Positions 6,040 through 11,848 of a stretch of DNA of 30,498 nucleotides are shown here, one piece after another. Location: positions 1 to 30,498 of IMG/VR virus record IMGVR_UViG_3300044953_000078; one strand, 5' to 3'. Below the pieces are notes generated by a model, which made no database searches, was not told the origin of the DNA, and saw only the letters and a list, made by a program, of their open reading frames with translations. Source of the stretch: a virus. A program made the translations under genes and the position numbers. Each line of letters starts with the position of its first letter. Within the stretch, counting starts at the first letter, position 1.

Positions 6040-6068
6040 AATATAGGATAAGAGGGTGGTTTTGTCAA
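6040..6068 (-). promoter_or_regulatory. sigma70 promoter TTGACA-17-TATATT
   Basis: On the minus strand TTGACA (6068-6063) is followed by a 17-base spacer and TATATT (6045-6040). The -35 is perfect and the -10 has five of six consensus bases. It should drive genes from 6021 downward and marks this cluster as early, host-polymerase transcribed. Confidence 0.7.
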
Positions 6069-6090
6069 CCACCTGAGTTGATGCTGGTAA

Positions 6091-6552
6091 TCAGCGAAGA
6101 TAAAGATAACTACCTGCCCAATCTGCATTTTCCAGCAGATACTCACGATCTTTGATCAGACGCAGATCAAAACGCACACCTTTGGCAGGTGTTTTCCAAG
6201 ATGCAGACTTGTAGACTTCACCAGTCTTTTTATCCACAAAAGCATGAACGGAGCGATGAGAACCATCACCATCACTCATGATGATTTTGTGATACTTACG
6301 ACCGTTTTCAATACGGAAGATGCGATCAATCACAAAGTTACCACTGTTGATAGCATCAATGCACTTTTGATGATACTCTACATCCTGTCCATGCTCAATA
6401 GCACGAGCATGAAGTTTGCGCTTTGAACTGACATAATTGCCCTCCAAAGCATCACACAGCATGTAAGACCATTTGAGAACGTTCAGTTGAACAGTGTTGC
6501 GAGCATCCTGCTCGGCACAATAATCAGAAAAGGCGGTGGGCATGTCTCCCAT
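6091..6552 (-). CDS. conserved phage hypothetical, 153 aa
   Basis: Function unknown. Residues 1-70 are helical with KWSYMLCDALEGNYVSSKRK; the second half looks beta-rich: FVIDRIFRIENGRKYHKIIM, then SDGDGSHRSVHAFVDKKTGE, then KSASWKTPAKGVRFDLR. The GRKYHKI...HAFVDKKTGEVYK pattern resembles small phage proteins that I remember only as hypothetical. An ATG three codons downstream (6543) is an alternative start. It has its own CTATAATAC element (6566-6571) and is followed by the promoter at 6040-6068, so it is a monocistronic unit. Confidence 0.65.
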   Translation of the reverse strand: MGDMPTAFSDYCAEQDARNTVQLNVLKWSYMLCDALEGNYVSSKRKLHARAIEHGQDVEYHQKCIDAINSGNFVIDRIFRIENGRKYHKIIMSDGDGSHRSVHAFVDKKTGEVYKSASWKTPAKGVRFDLRLIKDREYLLENADWAGSYLYLR

Positions 6553-6565
6553 TCGTTGTCTCTGT

Positions 6566-6571
6566 ATTATA
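6566..6571 (-). promoter_or_regulatory. -10 element (CTATAATAC)
   Basis: TATAATAC lies 14 bases before the ATG at 6552. The upstream spacer again has an AACC..GCACA segment and GCCC/GGGC arms, related to the spacers near 460, 3830 and 4560. Confidence 0.5.
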
Positions 6572-6612
6572 GAACGCCCGGGTGAGTTTCCAATAGGGCA
6601 TGTGCAGGTTCA

Positions 6613-6768
6613 TCAACTGTCCACTACTGGACAATCGGATGAGTTCTTTATTGTTTCAATGAGTTCCAGTTTAAGATAATCTGGGACTTTTTTATTTTCT
6701 TTAACTCTCTGTATGATGGCATTAACTTCGCCACATTGCAAAGATGCAATAAGTAGGAGAGTGTACAT
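6613..6768 (-). CDS. small exported or membrane-tethered protein, 51 aa
   Basis: Function unknown. The frame from ATG at 6768 to TGA at 6613 encodes MYTLLLIASLQCGEVNAIIQ and onward. The N-terminus is a short hydrophobic stretch ending in a cysteine and small residues, similar to a short signal or lipoprotein-like segment, although it lacks the usual positive charge. The rest is a charged helix (RVKENKKVPDYLKLELIETI) and a CPVV end. The stop codon lies inside a motif repeated at other gene ends in this region. Confidence 0.5.
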   Translation of the reverse strand: MYTLLLIASLQCGEVNAIIQRVKENKKVPDYLKLELIETIKNSSDCPVVDS

Positions 6769-6788
6769 GATAGTTTCCAGACTTAATA

Positions 6789-6983
6789 CTATTTAATGAT
6801 TTCCCAATGGTCATTACCACCCTCAGGAATCCAAAAGAAGTAACGTCCAGTGATTGAAGCAAGAAATACCTTGCCATTCTCACGTTTTTGAACCACACAA
6901 CTGTGCAGTCTATCCATCATTTCAACAAATTTATTTTTAGCTTGAATAGACTTTGGTTGAACATACAGAAACTCTTTTTTCAT
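6789..6983 (-). CDS. small conserved protein, 64 aa (paralogue of 3174-3374)
   Basis: Function unknown. It aligns with the protein at 3174-3374 over nearly its whole length: PKS..AKN, a methionine/aspartate pair, a K/G turn, then VFLAS and the aromatic YFFW strand, ending NDHWEI. The ATG at 6983 has AAGGA at about eight bases. It overlaps as ATGA the coding-like frame at 6980-7096. Having two divergent copies about 3.5 kb apart on one phage suggests the family has a role worth keeping twice, or different partners. Confidence 0.6.
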   Translation of the reverse strand: MKKEFLYVQPKSIQAKNKFVEMMDRLHSCVVQKRENGKVFLASITGRYFFWIPEGGNDHWEIIK

Positions 6984-7096
6984 GAAATTGGTCCTTGGGT
7001 TTGTTTTTGTTTGAGAGTTTTACGAAGTTTGTTGTAAAAATCAACAGCAGTATCCCATTTACGGAATGTCTTATACTGTTGATTATTATAGAGCAA
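6980..7096 (-). other. coding-like frame without ATG, 38 codons
   Basis: From a possible TTG start at 7096 the frame reads LLYNNQQYKTFRKWDTAVDF and continues to TGA at 6980, which overlaps the next gene's ATG as ATGA. Such an overlap and the balanced composition argue that it is or was translated. There is no ATG; immediately upstream in the same frame is the TAA that ends the 29-codon frame at 7100-7189. Options: TTG start, stop readthrough, or a recently broken gene. Confidence 0.4.
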
Positions 7097-7099
7097 AAC

Positions 7100-7189
7100 T
7101 TATTGTTCTGCTCCTGATTTTACTGGAAGTGGCATAAGCATGATACCAATCTTCCAGTCTACTAATTGTTTGTCATGATCGTCTGTCAT
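7100..7189 (-). CDS. possible short protein, 29 aa
   Basis: The ATG at 7189 opens MTDDHDKQLVDWKIGIMLMP and ends in TAA at 7100 after 29 codons. No clear ribosome-binding site. The N-terminus looks like a genuine acidic start. It may be the first part of a longer protein whose remainder is the frame at 6980-7096. Confidence 0.35.
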   Translation of the reverse strand: MTDDHDKQLVDWKIGIMLMPLPVKSGAEQ

Positions 7190-7200
7190 GGATTACATTT

Positions 7201-7314
7201 TTAAAAAAATCGTGAACTTGGTTGCAACGGATGAGCAATGGCACCTCCCAGGTAAAATTGCAGAAAAATCAGGTTTTGACCCCAGTGGTGGACTAGGGTC
7301 TCAATGAGACTCAT
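7201..7314 (-). CDS. possible short hydrophobic protein, 37 aa
   Basis: The ATG at 7314 opens MSLIETLVHHWGQNLIFLQF, continuing through a Gly-Gly-Ala-rich hydrophobic stretch to TAA at 7201. It could be one membrane-associated helix. Only a weak AGG eight bases upstream supports initiation, and the start lies inside a strong inverted repeat (7302-7316), which could control translation. Confidence 0.35.
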   Translation of the reverse strand: MSLIETLVHHWGQNLIFLQFYLGGAIAHPLQPSSRFF

Positions 7315-7324
7315 TGTTTAGACC
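7297..7324 (-). promoter_or_regulatory. inverted repeat over a start codon
   Basis: A perfect 7-bp inverted repeat (CAATGAG/CTCATTG, 7302-7308 and 7310-7316, one-base centre) is extended by GGTCT/AGACC arms at 7297-7301 and 7320-7324. It could be a dimeric repressor site or an RNA hairpin hiding the ATG at 7314. The stretch 7325-7368 holds nothing else clear. Confidence 0.4.
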
Positions 7325-7368
7325 TGCTGCCTCCTATTGGAACTCTCTTAATCACAATGAACATAAAC

Positions 7369-8142
7369 TTAATTCATTGCATTTAACAATGGATTGTTGA
7401 GAGTTGACTCAATCCATTGCTTCGCTTTGTTGAAGTATTCTGGATCACTTTCGATTCCAATATATTGACGACCAGTGTTAAGACAGGCAATGCAGGTAGA
7501 TCCAGACCCCATACAATTATCCAGAATTATCTCACCTGGATTGGAGTAAGTTTTGATGAAATACTCAATCATTGCCACTGGTTTTTGTGTAGGATGAAAC
7601 TTCAAAGGATCATCGTTATTAATGACAGAAAACCGTTGAATATCACGAGGATACCTGTCAGTTGTCGTACCATCGTTTCCGAATGTCTTGGTAACATGAT
7701 TGTAGTTGCGTTTCTTATCTGGTTCTGGAATATTATCCTTTGGTTTAACAGCACCAAATGGTTTGTGCCCAGTTGTCTTTTGGGGATTATATGTGGGCAG
7801 TTTGCGATAGAAAACCAAAATGTTCTCGTGTGCTTTCATTGGCATCTTTTTCGCATTGAGATGCCCAGTTGCCTTATTCTTCTCCCAGATCCACTCATAA
7901 CGGAAATCTTTGAGATTTGAACACGCAAGAATCTTATCAAATGGAGGCTGTGCTGTTAGAACAATCGCACCATTTTTTTTCACGATGCGATAGTATTGTT
8001 CCCATAATTTATCGAAGGGAATAAGCGTATCCCACTCGTTCTGCGTTGAACCATATGGAAGATCAGCAAAGATCATATCCACACAATCATCAGGAAGTGT
8101 GGACATAATCTCAATACATTCGCCTTGGAATATTTGATTCAT
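7369..8142 (-). CDS. DNA methyltransferase, N4/N6 type, 257 aa
   Basis: Transfers a methyl group from S-adenosylmethionine to adenine-N6 or cytosine-N4 in DNA. Motif IV is DLPYG (residues 27-31, a DPPY variant), near the N-terminus in FADLPYGSTQNEWD. Motif I, the AdoMet-binding loop, is DNCMGSGST in the C-terminal third, followed by GRQYIGIESDPEYF. This order (IV before I) is the beta class of the N6_N4_Mtase family. HPTQKP before motif I is typical. The length is normal for a solitary phage methyltransferase, and no restriction enzyme lies beside it. The start overlaps the helicase stop as ATGA, so the two are coupled. Likely role: protection from host restriction or epigenetic control; target sequence unknown. 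Confidence 0.9.
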   Translation of the reverse strand: MNQIFQGECIEIMSTLPDDCVDMIFADLPYGSTQNEWDTLIPFDKLWEQYYRIVKKNGAIVLTAQPPFDKILACSNLKDFRYEWIWEKNKATGHLNAKKMPMKAHENILVFYRKLPTYNPQKTTGHKPFGAVKPKDNIPEPDKKRNYNHVTKTFGNDGTTTDRYPRDIQRFSVINNDDPLKFHPTQKPVAMIEYFIKTYSNPGEIILDNCMGSGSTCIACLNTGRQYIGIESDPEYFNKAKQWIESTLNNPLLNAMN

Positions 8143-9323
8143 CGTCTTACCACACTCACAGCAGGTTCTCCTTTCTCAAAGATAGTATTCACAACTGCTT
8201 GCACGGAGCGAGCAGTGCTGATGCCAACTTTATCATACACTGGCACACAAACCAGTCCAAACTTCTTGGATTCATCGCCAAGTCTAATCACTCGCCCGAT
8301 TGACTGAGACAGACCCACATAGTCCATATTTCGCATAAACAGCACTGCTTCCAATCCAGACACATTGATGCCTTCAGATAGGATACTATGATGAAGAACA
8401 ACGAACTTCTTGGATGATTCTTTGCCCCAGGCATTAAGAGTGTCAAAGAACACTTCACGATCCACCTTCTTACCATCAATCACTGCGCCAGTCTTGGATG
8501 TAATCATCATCCAAGAATATCCACGAAGTTGCAGTTGCAAACAGAAATCAGATTCTGACACCAAACCCACAATTTGTTTGGTGCTGCGAGCACAAATCAA
8601 AACCTTTTTAACGCTTTGGTCGTCAATCGTTTTCAGCAGATGTTCAACATCACGCTCAAAAATCATCTGACGATCTTGCACCATCGGCAACTGCTTGACC
8701 ACAACTTTCGGGGGCAGAATGTAACCTTGCTCTACCAGTTCAGGTGCAGGAACCTGACAGATCACCTGACCATAAACCTCAGGCATGTTCATACCTGGTT
8801 TAGAAATAGTCAGAGAATGTTTAGGAGTCGCAGTAAAGAAGTAGCAACGGTCAGCATTAGCACTGAAATGCTCTGTTGCGGGAAAAAAGTGTCGCTGAAC
8901 GCTGTTATGTGCTTCGTCAAAGTAAATCGTATGCACATCAATTCCAGACTTCTGAATACGATTCAGAGAGTTGTAAGTGGTGAAGATGATACGATTGCGC
9001 TTGTATGTTTGCACTGCCCAATCATAGATTCCATCAGGATCAGTAGTAGATTCGTGATGTGTCTCTCCACTATGCACATGAAGCACACGAACCATAGGGT
9101 CAGTGATATGTTCCAGAAACTCAGCAGAGAGTTGTTCTGCAAGCAAAATGCGTGGAGCAACAACTACAACAGTTTGTGGAGTTTCTGACTGAAACTGACG
9201 CAGACAATCATAGATCATCGTTAGAGTTTTCCCCGAACCAGTCGGTTTAATTACCTGACCTTTGTTGTGCCGTTGCATAGCAGCAACAGCGCGATGTTGA
9301 TGAGGACGAAGTTGAATAACCAC
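8139..9323 (-). CDS. SF2 DEAH-box helicase, UvsW-like, about 394 aa
   Basis: ATP-dependent helicase. Motifs in order: an RPHQHRAVAAM start (Q-motif-like region), Walker A PTGSGKT, the Ia region VVVAPRILLAEQ, motif II DEAH in YFDEAHNSVQ, motif III FTATP, and motif VI QSIGRVIRLG near the end. The layout resembles T4 UvsW and related cyanophage helicases, which remodel forks and recombination intermediates, but it is shorter than T4 UvsW. The open frame reaches 9404, but its first codons lie across a transcription terminator (9358-9387), so the true start must be downstream. GTG at 9323 (VVIQLRPHQ) is the best guess, without a good ribosome-binding site. TTG at 9359 or GTG at 9356 are less likely. 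Confidence 0.85.
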   Translation of the reverse strand: MVIQLRPHQHRAVAAMQRHNKGQVIKPTGSGKTLTMIYDCLRQFQSETPQTVVVVAPRILLAEQLSAEFLEHITDPMVRVLHVHSGETHHESTTDPDGIYDWAVQTYKRNRIIFTTYNSLNRIQKSGIDVHTIYFDEAHNSVQRHFFPATEHFSANADRCYFFTATPKHSLTISKPGMNMPEVYGQVICQVPAPELVEQGYILPPKVVVKQLPMVQDRQMIFERDVEHLLKTIDDQSVKKVLICARSTKQIVGLVSESDFCLQLQLRGYSWMMITSKTGAVIDGKKVDREVFFDTLNAWGKESSKKFVVLHHSILSEGINVSGLEAVLFMRNMDYVGLSQSIGRVIRLGDESKKFGLVCVPVYDKVGISTARSVQAVVNTIFEKGEPAVSVVRR

Positions 9324-9357
9324 GAATTGCTTGACGCAACGAAATACAATATACACC

Positions 9358-9387
9358 AAAAAAGTCCACCATGGGAAAATGGTGGAC
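9358..9387 (-). terminator. intrinsic terminator, GTCCACCAT stem
   Basis: A perfect 9-bp stem (9379-9387 with 9364-9372) has a 6-base loop and six U residues at 9363-9358 on the minus strand. It ends the early operon that begins at 11842 and separates it from the helicase-methyltransferase pair. One of the best intrinsic terminators in the window. Confidence 0.85.
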
Positions 9388-9407
9388 AGTTTACAAACTG
9401 GCACAAA

Positions 9408-9515
9408 TTAAACAAGTTTTGTCTTTGCGATTGGAAGTAATCCACCTTGCATCCAAATTCGAGCCGACTCTACAAATTTAATCCAAGTTTTTCCATTCAA
9501 CGGAAGTATTTTAAT
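9408..9515 (-). pseudogene. coding-like remnant without start codon, 35 codons
   Basis: Reading KILPLNGKTWIKFVESARIW onward to TAA at 9408, this frame has balanced protein-like composition but no ATG, GTG or TTG; an ATT at 9515 stands where a start might be (ATT AAA ATA). It overlaps by 19 bases the end of the DUF218-like remnant in another frame. It may be the 3' end of a gene whose front was lost, or a gene whose start mutated. Not recognised as a family. Confidence 0.35.
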
Positions 9516-9650
9516 ACATCACCACCTTCACTGGATACAAAAATTTTAGCATCAGGGGTGTTCATTAGCAAGTTGAATACATTTATTTGCTCGATTTAAT
9601 CCACCACCAAGGTGTAGAATTAATTTCTTATTTATTCTGCTGATCTCCAT
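9497..9650 (-). pseudogene. frameshifted remnant of a YdcF/DUF218-like gene
   Basis: From ATG at 9650 the frame reads KKLILHLGGGLNRANK, then QLANEHP, and stops at 9552. Removing one C from the CCCC run (9555-9558) lets it continue DAKIFVSSEGGDVLKYFR to a stop at 9497. Joined, this resembles the N-terminal half of the DUF218 (SanA/YdcF/ElyC) fold: a hydrophobic strand ending GGGLNR, an alpha helix, then a strand with SSEG. Those domains are about 150-200 residues, so two thirds is missing. It follows the DUF4385 gene with overlap. The family call is from motif memory. Confidence 0.45.
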
Positions 9651-10126
9651 TTTTTTCTCATTCTTTGATATATAGGATTCGCTGCTGCCATATCTCTCAC
9701 ATGCTTGAATACTTGTGCTGCCTGTGATTTTTCGTTAGTAAGTGCATCAGGTTCTTGTGGTAATACTGCGACACCTCCACGATCACCAGTGTGATAATAA
9801 GGAGGCTTAGTAGCGTATTTTCTGCCAGTTTTGTGATTTGCATAACGACGAGCACGAGTGAATCCCATTTCTAGAAACTTACGACACATATCTGCACCGA
9901 TAAAATCACCAGCATTCAGATATTCTTCAAACATGAAATAGATTTTCCATGATGATTTCTTAGCGGTTTTTACATTTTTAAATCGCCAATACTTTCCAAT
10001 AATGTCTGTATAAGGGCGAACAATAAGAACACCCTGTTCCCCTCTGCCAATGCGATACTTTCTTCGATTGTCGGGTTCTGTAAAATCCAGAGCCTTGTAA
10101 TCAAGTTCATAATTAAATTCTTTCAT
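9632..10126 (-). CDS. DUF4385 family protein, 164 aa
   Basis: Matches the DUF4385 pattern as I know it: NYELDYKALDF at the N-terminus, YRIGRGEQGVLIVRPY, a WRFK segment, IYFMFEEYLNAGDFIGADM, then FLEMGFTRARRYANHKTGRKY and a charged C-terminus. The family occurs in bacteria and in T4-like cyanophages; its function is unknown. Length is about normal for the family and no motif is lost. It is the last complete gene of the early operon starting at 11765; its 3' end overlaps the decayed DUF218-like frame. The ribosome-binding site is weak. Confidence 0.8.
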   Translation of the reverse strand: MKEFNYELDYKALDFTEPDNRRKYRIGRGEQGVLIVRPYTDIIGKYWRFKNVKTAKKSSWKIYFMFEEYLNAGDFIGADMCRKFLEMGFTRARRYANHKTGRKYATKPPYYHTGDRGGVAVLPQEPDALTNEKSQAAQVFKHVRDMAAANPIYQRMRKKWRSAE

Positions 10127-10129
10127 AAT

Positions 10130-10192
10130 CTAGTTTTGGTCATCAATATTCAAACACTTCTCAAACTTACTTCGAAGTTCATTAAGTTTCAT
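10130..10192 (-). CDS. possible micropeptide, 20 aa
   Basis: ATG at 10192 is preceded by a good GAGGGG seven bases upstream and encodes MKLNELRSKFEKCLNIDDQN before TAG. Only the ribosome-binding site and the position just before the DUF4385 gene support it; it could be a coupling peptide or spurious. Confidence 0.3.
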   Translation of the reverse strand: MKLNELRSKFEKCLNIDDQN

Positions 10193-10246
10193 TTCTGCCC
10201 CTCATTTACCTGTGAAGATTGCACCCAACGCAGGCATCAGTATTCA

Positions 10247-10441
10247 TCAATCATAGACATTCTGTTTCTGTTGGATGCGGTCCAGATAATGATATAAAGT
10301 TACTTTGGAATACTTAAACTCCTTAAAACGACGTGAATTACTCTTCTCCATCTTGTGTAGCATGTTAATCCATTGGTAGCGACTATCTACCACCCAACCA
10401 TAACGGCGTTCATCATGAAACTGATCAAATATCGAATTCAT
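10247..10441 (-). CDS. basic hypothetical protein, 64 aa
   Basis: Not recognised. Starts MNSIFDQFHDERRYGWVVDS, with a middle rich in Lys/Arg (KMEKSNSRRFKEFKYSKV) and aromatic residues, ending with a helix YHYLDRIQQKQNVYD. The charge suggests nucleic-acid or partner binding, but this is inference. The start overlaps the stop of the zinc-ribbon gene as ATGA, so it is co-translated. Confidence 0.55.
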   Translation of the reverse strand: MNSIFDQFHDERRYGWVVDSRYQWINMLHKMEKSNSRRFKEFKYSKVTLYHYLDRIQQKQNVYD

Positions 10442-10698
10442 TTTAAGTAAGCATCTGACATTGAGTGTATCACAGGACGTGCTTCTGCGGGGTACACTGT
10501 GCTACAATCAGGACATTTCCAGTATTCCATTTCCCATGTTTCTAGATTACGACCACCCAGTAATCGAGAATGAAATGCACCAGATTCGCAAGTATGCTTC
10601 AATGCATCAGAAATCTCTGCGTCTACTAAACTACACTTGCAGTTTGGACAGTTTCTCCAAGATGTAGGTTTATACAAATGCCTGAATGTAAGTCCCAT
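10438..10698 (-). CDS. zinc-ribbon-type protein, 86 aa
   Basis: Two cysteine pairs frame the protein: CPNCKC at about residues 17-22 and CPDC at about 62-65, with a further Cys at about 37. The spacing fits a zinc ribbon/knuckle of the CPxC...CPxC type. Between them lie HLYKPTSW upstream and a GRNLETWEMEYWKC strand leading into the second knuckle. Such small proteins usually bind zinc and contact nucleic acid or protein; the target is unknown. The start overlaps the stop of the 29-residue membrane peptide (TAATG). Confidence 0.65.
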   Translation of the reverse strand: MGLTFRHLYKPTSWRNCPNCKCSLVDAEISDALKHTCESGAFHSRLLGGRNLETWEMEYWKCPDCSTVYPAEARPVIHSMSDAYLK

Positions 10699-10787
10699 TA
10701 TTTTTTAGAAGTAGTAAGAAAAATCCATAACCATAATTCTAGTAGAATTAAAACTATAATTTCAACTAAAATTGGAGAAATCTTCAT
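10698..10787 (-). CDS. single-helix membrane peptide, 29 aa
   Basis: ATG at 10787 encodes MKISPILVEIIVLILLELWL and ends TSKK at 10698. It is almost entirely one hydrophobic helix with basic residues at both ends, typical of phage membrane peptides. A longer reading in the same frame (to 10883) overlaps a better-supported gene in another frame and is not preferred. It overlaps 10762-10932 by 26 bases and the next gene by TAATG. Function unknown. Confidence 0.5.
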   Translation of the reverse strand: MKISPILVEIIVLILLELWLWIFLTTSKK

Positions 10788-10932
10788 GTTCCTCAATAAA
10801 TCCATTACAATAATCACCAATGACGCGAATGAAGTCTTCTTCTGTCCAGTCGTTAAACATAGACTCTGCGAGATCATTTGCATCCCATGAGATTTCTAGT
10901 CGCCCGTCTTCGCATTCATTCACTTGAATCAT
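10762..10932 (-). CDS. acidic hypothetical protein, 56 aa
   Basis: Frame from ATG at 10932 to TGA at 10762: MIQVNECEDGRLEISWDAND and onward with WTEEDFIRVIGDYCNGFIEEHEDF. Strongly acidic and helical. The start overlaps the preceding stop as ATGA, in line with the other junctions of this operon, and the composition is much more protein-like than the competing frame. No family recognised. Confidence 0.6.
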   Translation of the reverse strand: MIQVNECEDGRLEISWDANDLAESMFNDWTEEDFIRVIGDYCNGFIEEHEDFSNFS

Positions 10933-11132
10933 TTGTAATCTCCGTTTTGTTTCATACCTTCGATTTTATCTAGGATACCATCAAAAGATTGAATCTGATC
11001 GATTCTACAAATAATTTCAGAAATTGCATTACAAACCACAGCTCGTTCTTGTCGTGCAGAATATGCCAGTGCATTTCGAAGTGCTGCCTCTGCTTCTTTC
11101 AGAGATTCTTCAACAGATTGTGATAGTGCCAT
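10929..11132 (-). CDS. conserved phage hypothetical, 67 aa
   Basis: Resembles a cyanophage hypothetical protein type: MALSQSVEESLKEAEAALRN begins a long helix, followed by ALAYSARQERAVVCNAISEI and a second helix (RIDQIQSFDGILDKIEGMKQ). Likely an all-helical hairpin, perhaps a dimer. No catalytic motif. It sits in the middle of the early operon with one-base overlaps at both ends (stop/start sharing at 11132 and ATGA at 10932). Confidence 0.6.
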   Translation of the reverse strand: MALSQSVEESLKEAEAALRNALAYSARQERAVVCNAISEIICRIDQIQSFDGILDKIEGMKQNGDYK

Positions 11133-11374
11133 TATTTTTTACCGTAGAATAGGTTATGATAAGCAAGGATTTCAGGATTCTCCAAGTCTTTACAACGAGG
11201 ATAGAAGATGCCGTCACGATAACAAGCAGTTTCTGGATTTGGTTTATCATATTTTACCATATTTGCTGGATAATCTCTAATATTGCAAAGTTCTCCTTGT
11301 CTGTGAATATAGTTATCAAGGCATAGACCACCAACAAATGGTGCCAGTCCTTGTAGCATATAGAGTGTATACAT
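11132..11374 (-). CDS. hypothetical protein with conserved cysteines, 80 aa
   Basis: Not recognised. The start ATG at 11374 overlaps the TGA of the preceding gene (TGATG), so it is preferred over a GTG at 11380. The N-terminus MYTLYMLQGLAPFVGGLCLD is hydrophobic and could be a signal or membrane segment; after it come four cysteines in total (CLD, CNIRDYP, CYRDG, RCKDLE), suggestive of disulfides outside the cytoplasm. The end is aromatic and basic (HNLFYGKK). Confidence 0.55.
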   Translation of the reverse strand: MYTLYMLQGLAPFVGGLCLDNYIHRQGELCNIRDYPANMVKYDKPNPETACYRDGIFYPRCKDLENPEILAYHNLFYGKK

Positions 11375-11577
11375 CAGCACTCATCCATTCCAAGTGGTTC
11401 TGTTTTCTTAGTGAGACTATAAGATCCGTTGTTGTTATCTGTCCAGTAAACACTGTCACCTTCTTTTAGATTTGCTGCTTCTAGAAGATCATCAGGAAGT
11501 TGAATATAATAATCTCCACTTATCTCATCAACTTCTACTGGAAGACGCCATTTGATAACTTTATCTTCGGTACTCAT
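11374..11577 (-). CDS. AbrB-like DNA-binding domain protein, 67 aa
   Basis: The sequence WRLPVEVDEISGDYYIQLPD, then LLEAANLKEGDSVYW, then a short DNNNGSYSLTKK strand fits the swapped-hairpin AbrB/SpoVT fold: a strand, an acidic turn, DDLLEAANLKEGD as the conserved helix and turn, and a last strand. AbrB-like proteins bind DNA as dimers, as transition regulators or antitoxins. No toxin-like gene lies next to it, so a regulator role is more likely. It overlaps both neighbours by four bases or fewer. Confidence 0.6.
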   Translation of the reverse strand: MSTEDKVIKWRLPVEVDEISGDYYIQLPDDLLEAANLKEGDSVYWTDNNNGSYSLTKKTEPLGMDEC

Positions 11578-11765
11578 TTCTTAAATCCTCTCGGTTGTTT
11601 TTTATCTAGAACCTCTACATGACTCAAGAAATCTGATGGAGTATTCCACCATGCTTCTTGAATCTCCAGATATGTTTTGAATACAACAGACTCACTATTA
11701 CTATAAACTAACTTGTAATGATGTTTATCATAAGGTTCCGTTGAAGTTTGTGTAAAAGTTTCCAT
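11574..11765 (-). CDS. conserved phage hypothetical, 63 aa
   Basis: Resembles a cyanophage hypothetical type. METFTQTSTEPYDKHHYKLV begins the protein; VVFKTYLEIQEAWWNTPSDF and LSHVEVLDKK follow, suggesting a small beta-sheet plus helix. No function known. It is the first gene of the early operon: the perfect sigma70 promoter at 11814-11842 gives a leader of about 40 bases. Its ribosome-binding site is weak (AAAGAAA). Confidence 0.65.
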   Translation of the reverse strand: METFTQTSTEPYDKHHYKLVYSNSESVVFKTYLEIQEAWWNTPSDFLSHVEVLDKKQPRGFKK

Positions 11766-11813
11766 TGGTTTCTTTAAGATCTTAGACTTTTTCTATCAAC
11801 CCTGACAAAGCAG

Positions 11814-11842
11814 ATTATACTGAGTTTTTAAGAGTGTGTCAA
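11814..11842 (-). promoter_or_regulatory. perfect-consensus sigma70 promoter
   Basis: TTGACA (11842-11837), a 17-base spacer and TATAAT (11819-11814): a complete match to the bacterial housekeeping consensus. It drives the overlapping small-gene operon 11765-9400 and starts right after the terminator of the late gene at 11906-12157, so it marks the late/early boundary. Confidence 0.85.
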
Positions 11843-11848
11843 GCCATG

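Noticed and set aside
9440-9475. tRNA-like T-arm (CTCGAATTTGG on the minus strand)
   Set aside because: No matching acceptor, D-arm or anticodon stem; the stretch is better explained as part of a coding remnant.
10202-10237. 11-codon frame MPALGAIFTGK
   Set aside because: Too short to support by composition; may be a leader or a remnant, with no other evidence.
10788-10883. Upstream extension of the 29-aa membrane peptide to 61 aa
   Set aside because: Overlaps the acidic 56-residue gene, which has a coupled ATGA start and better composition.
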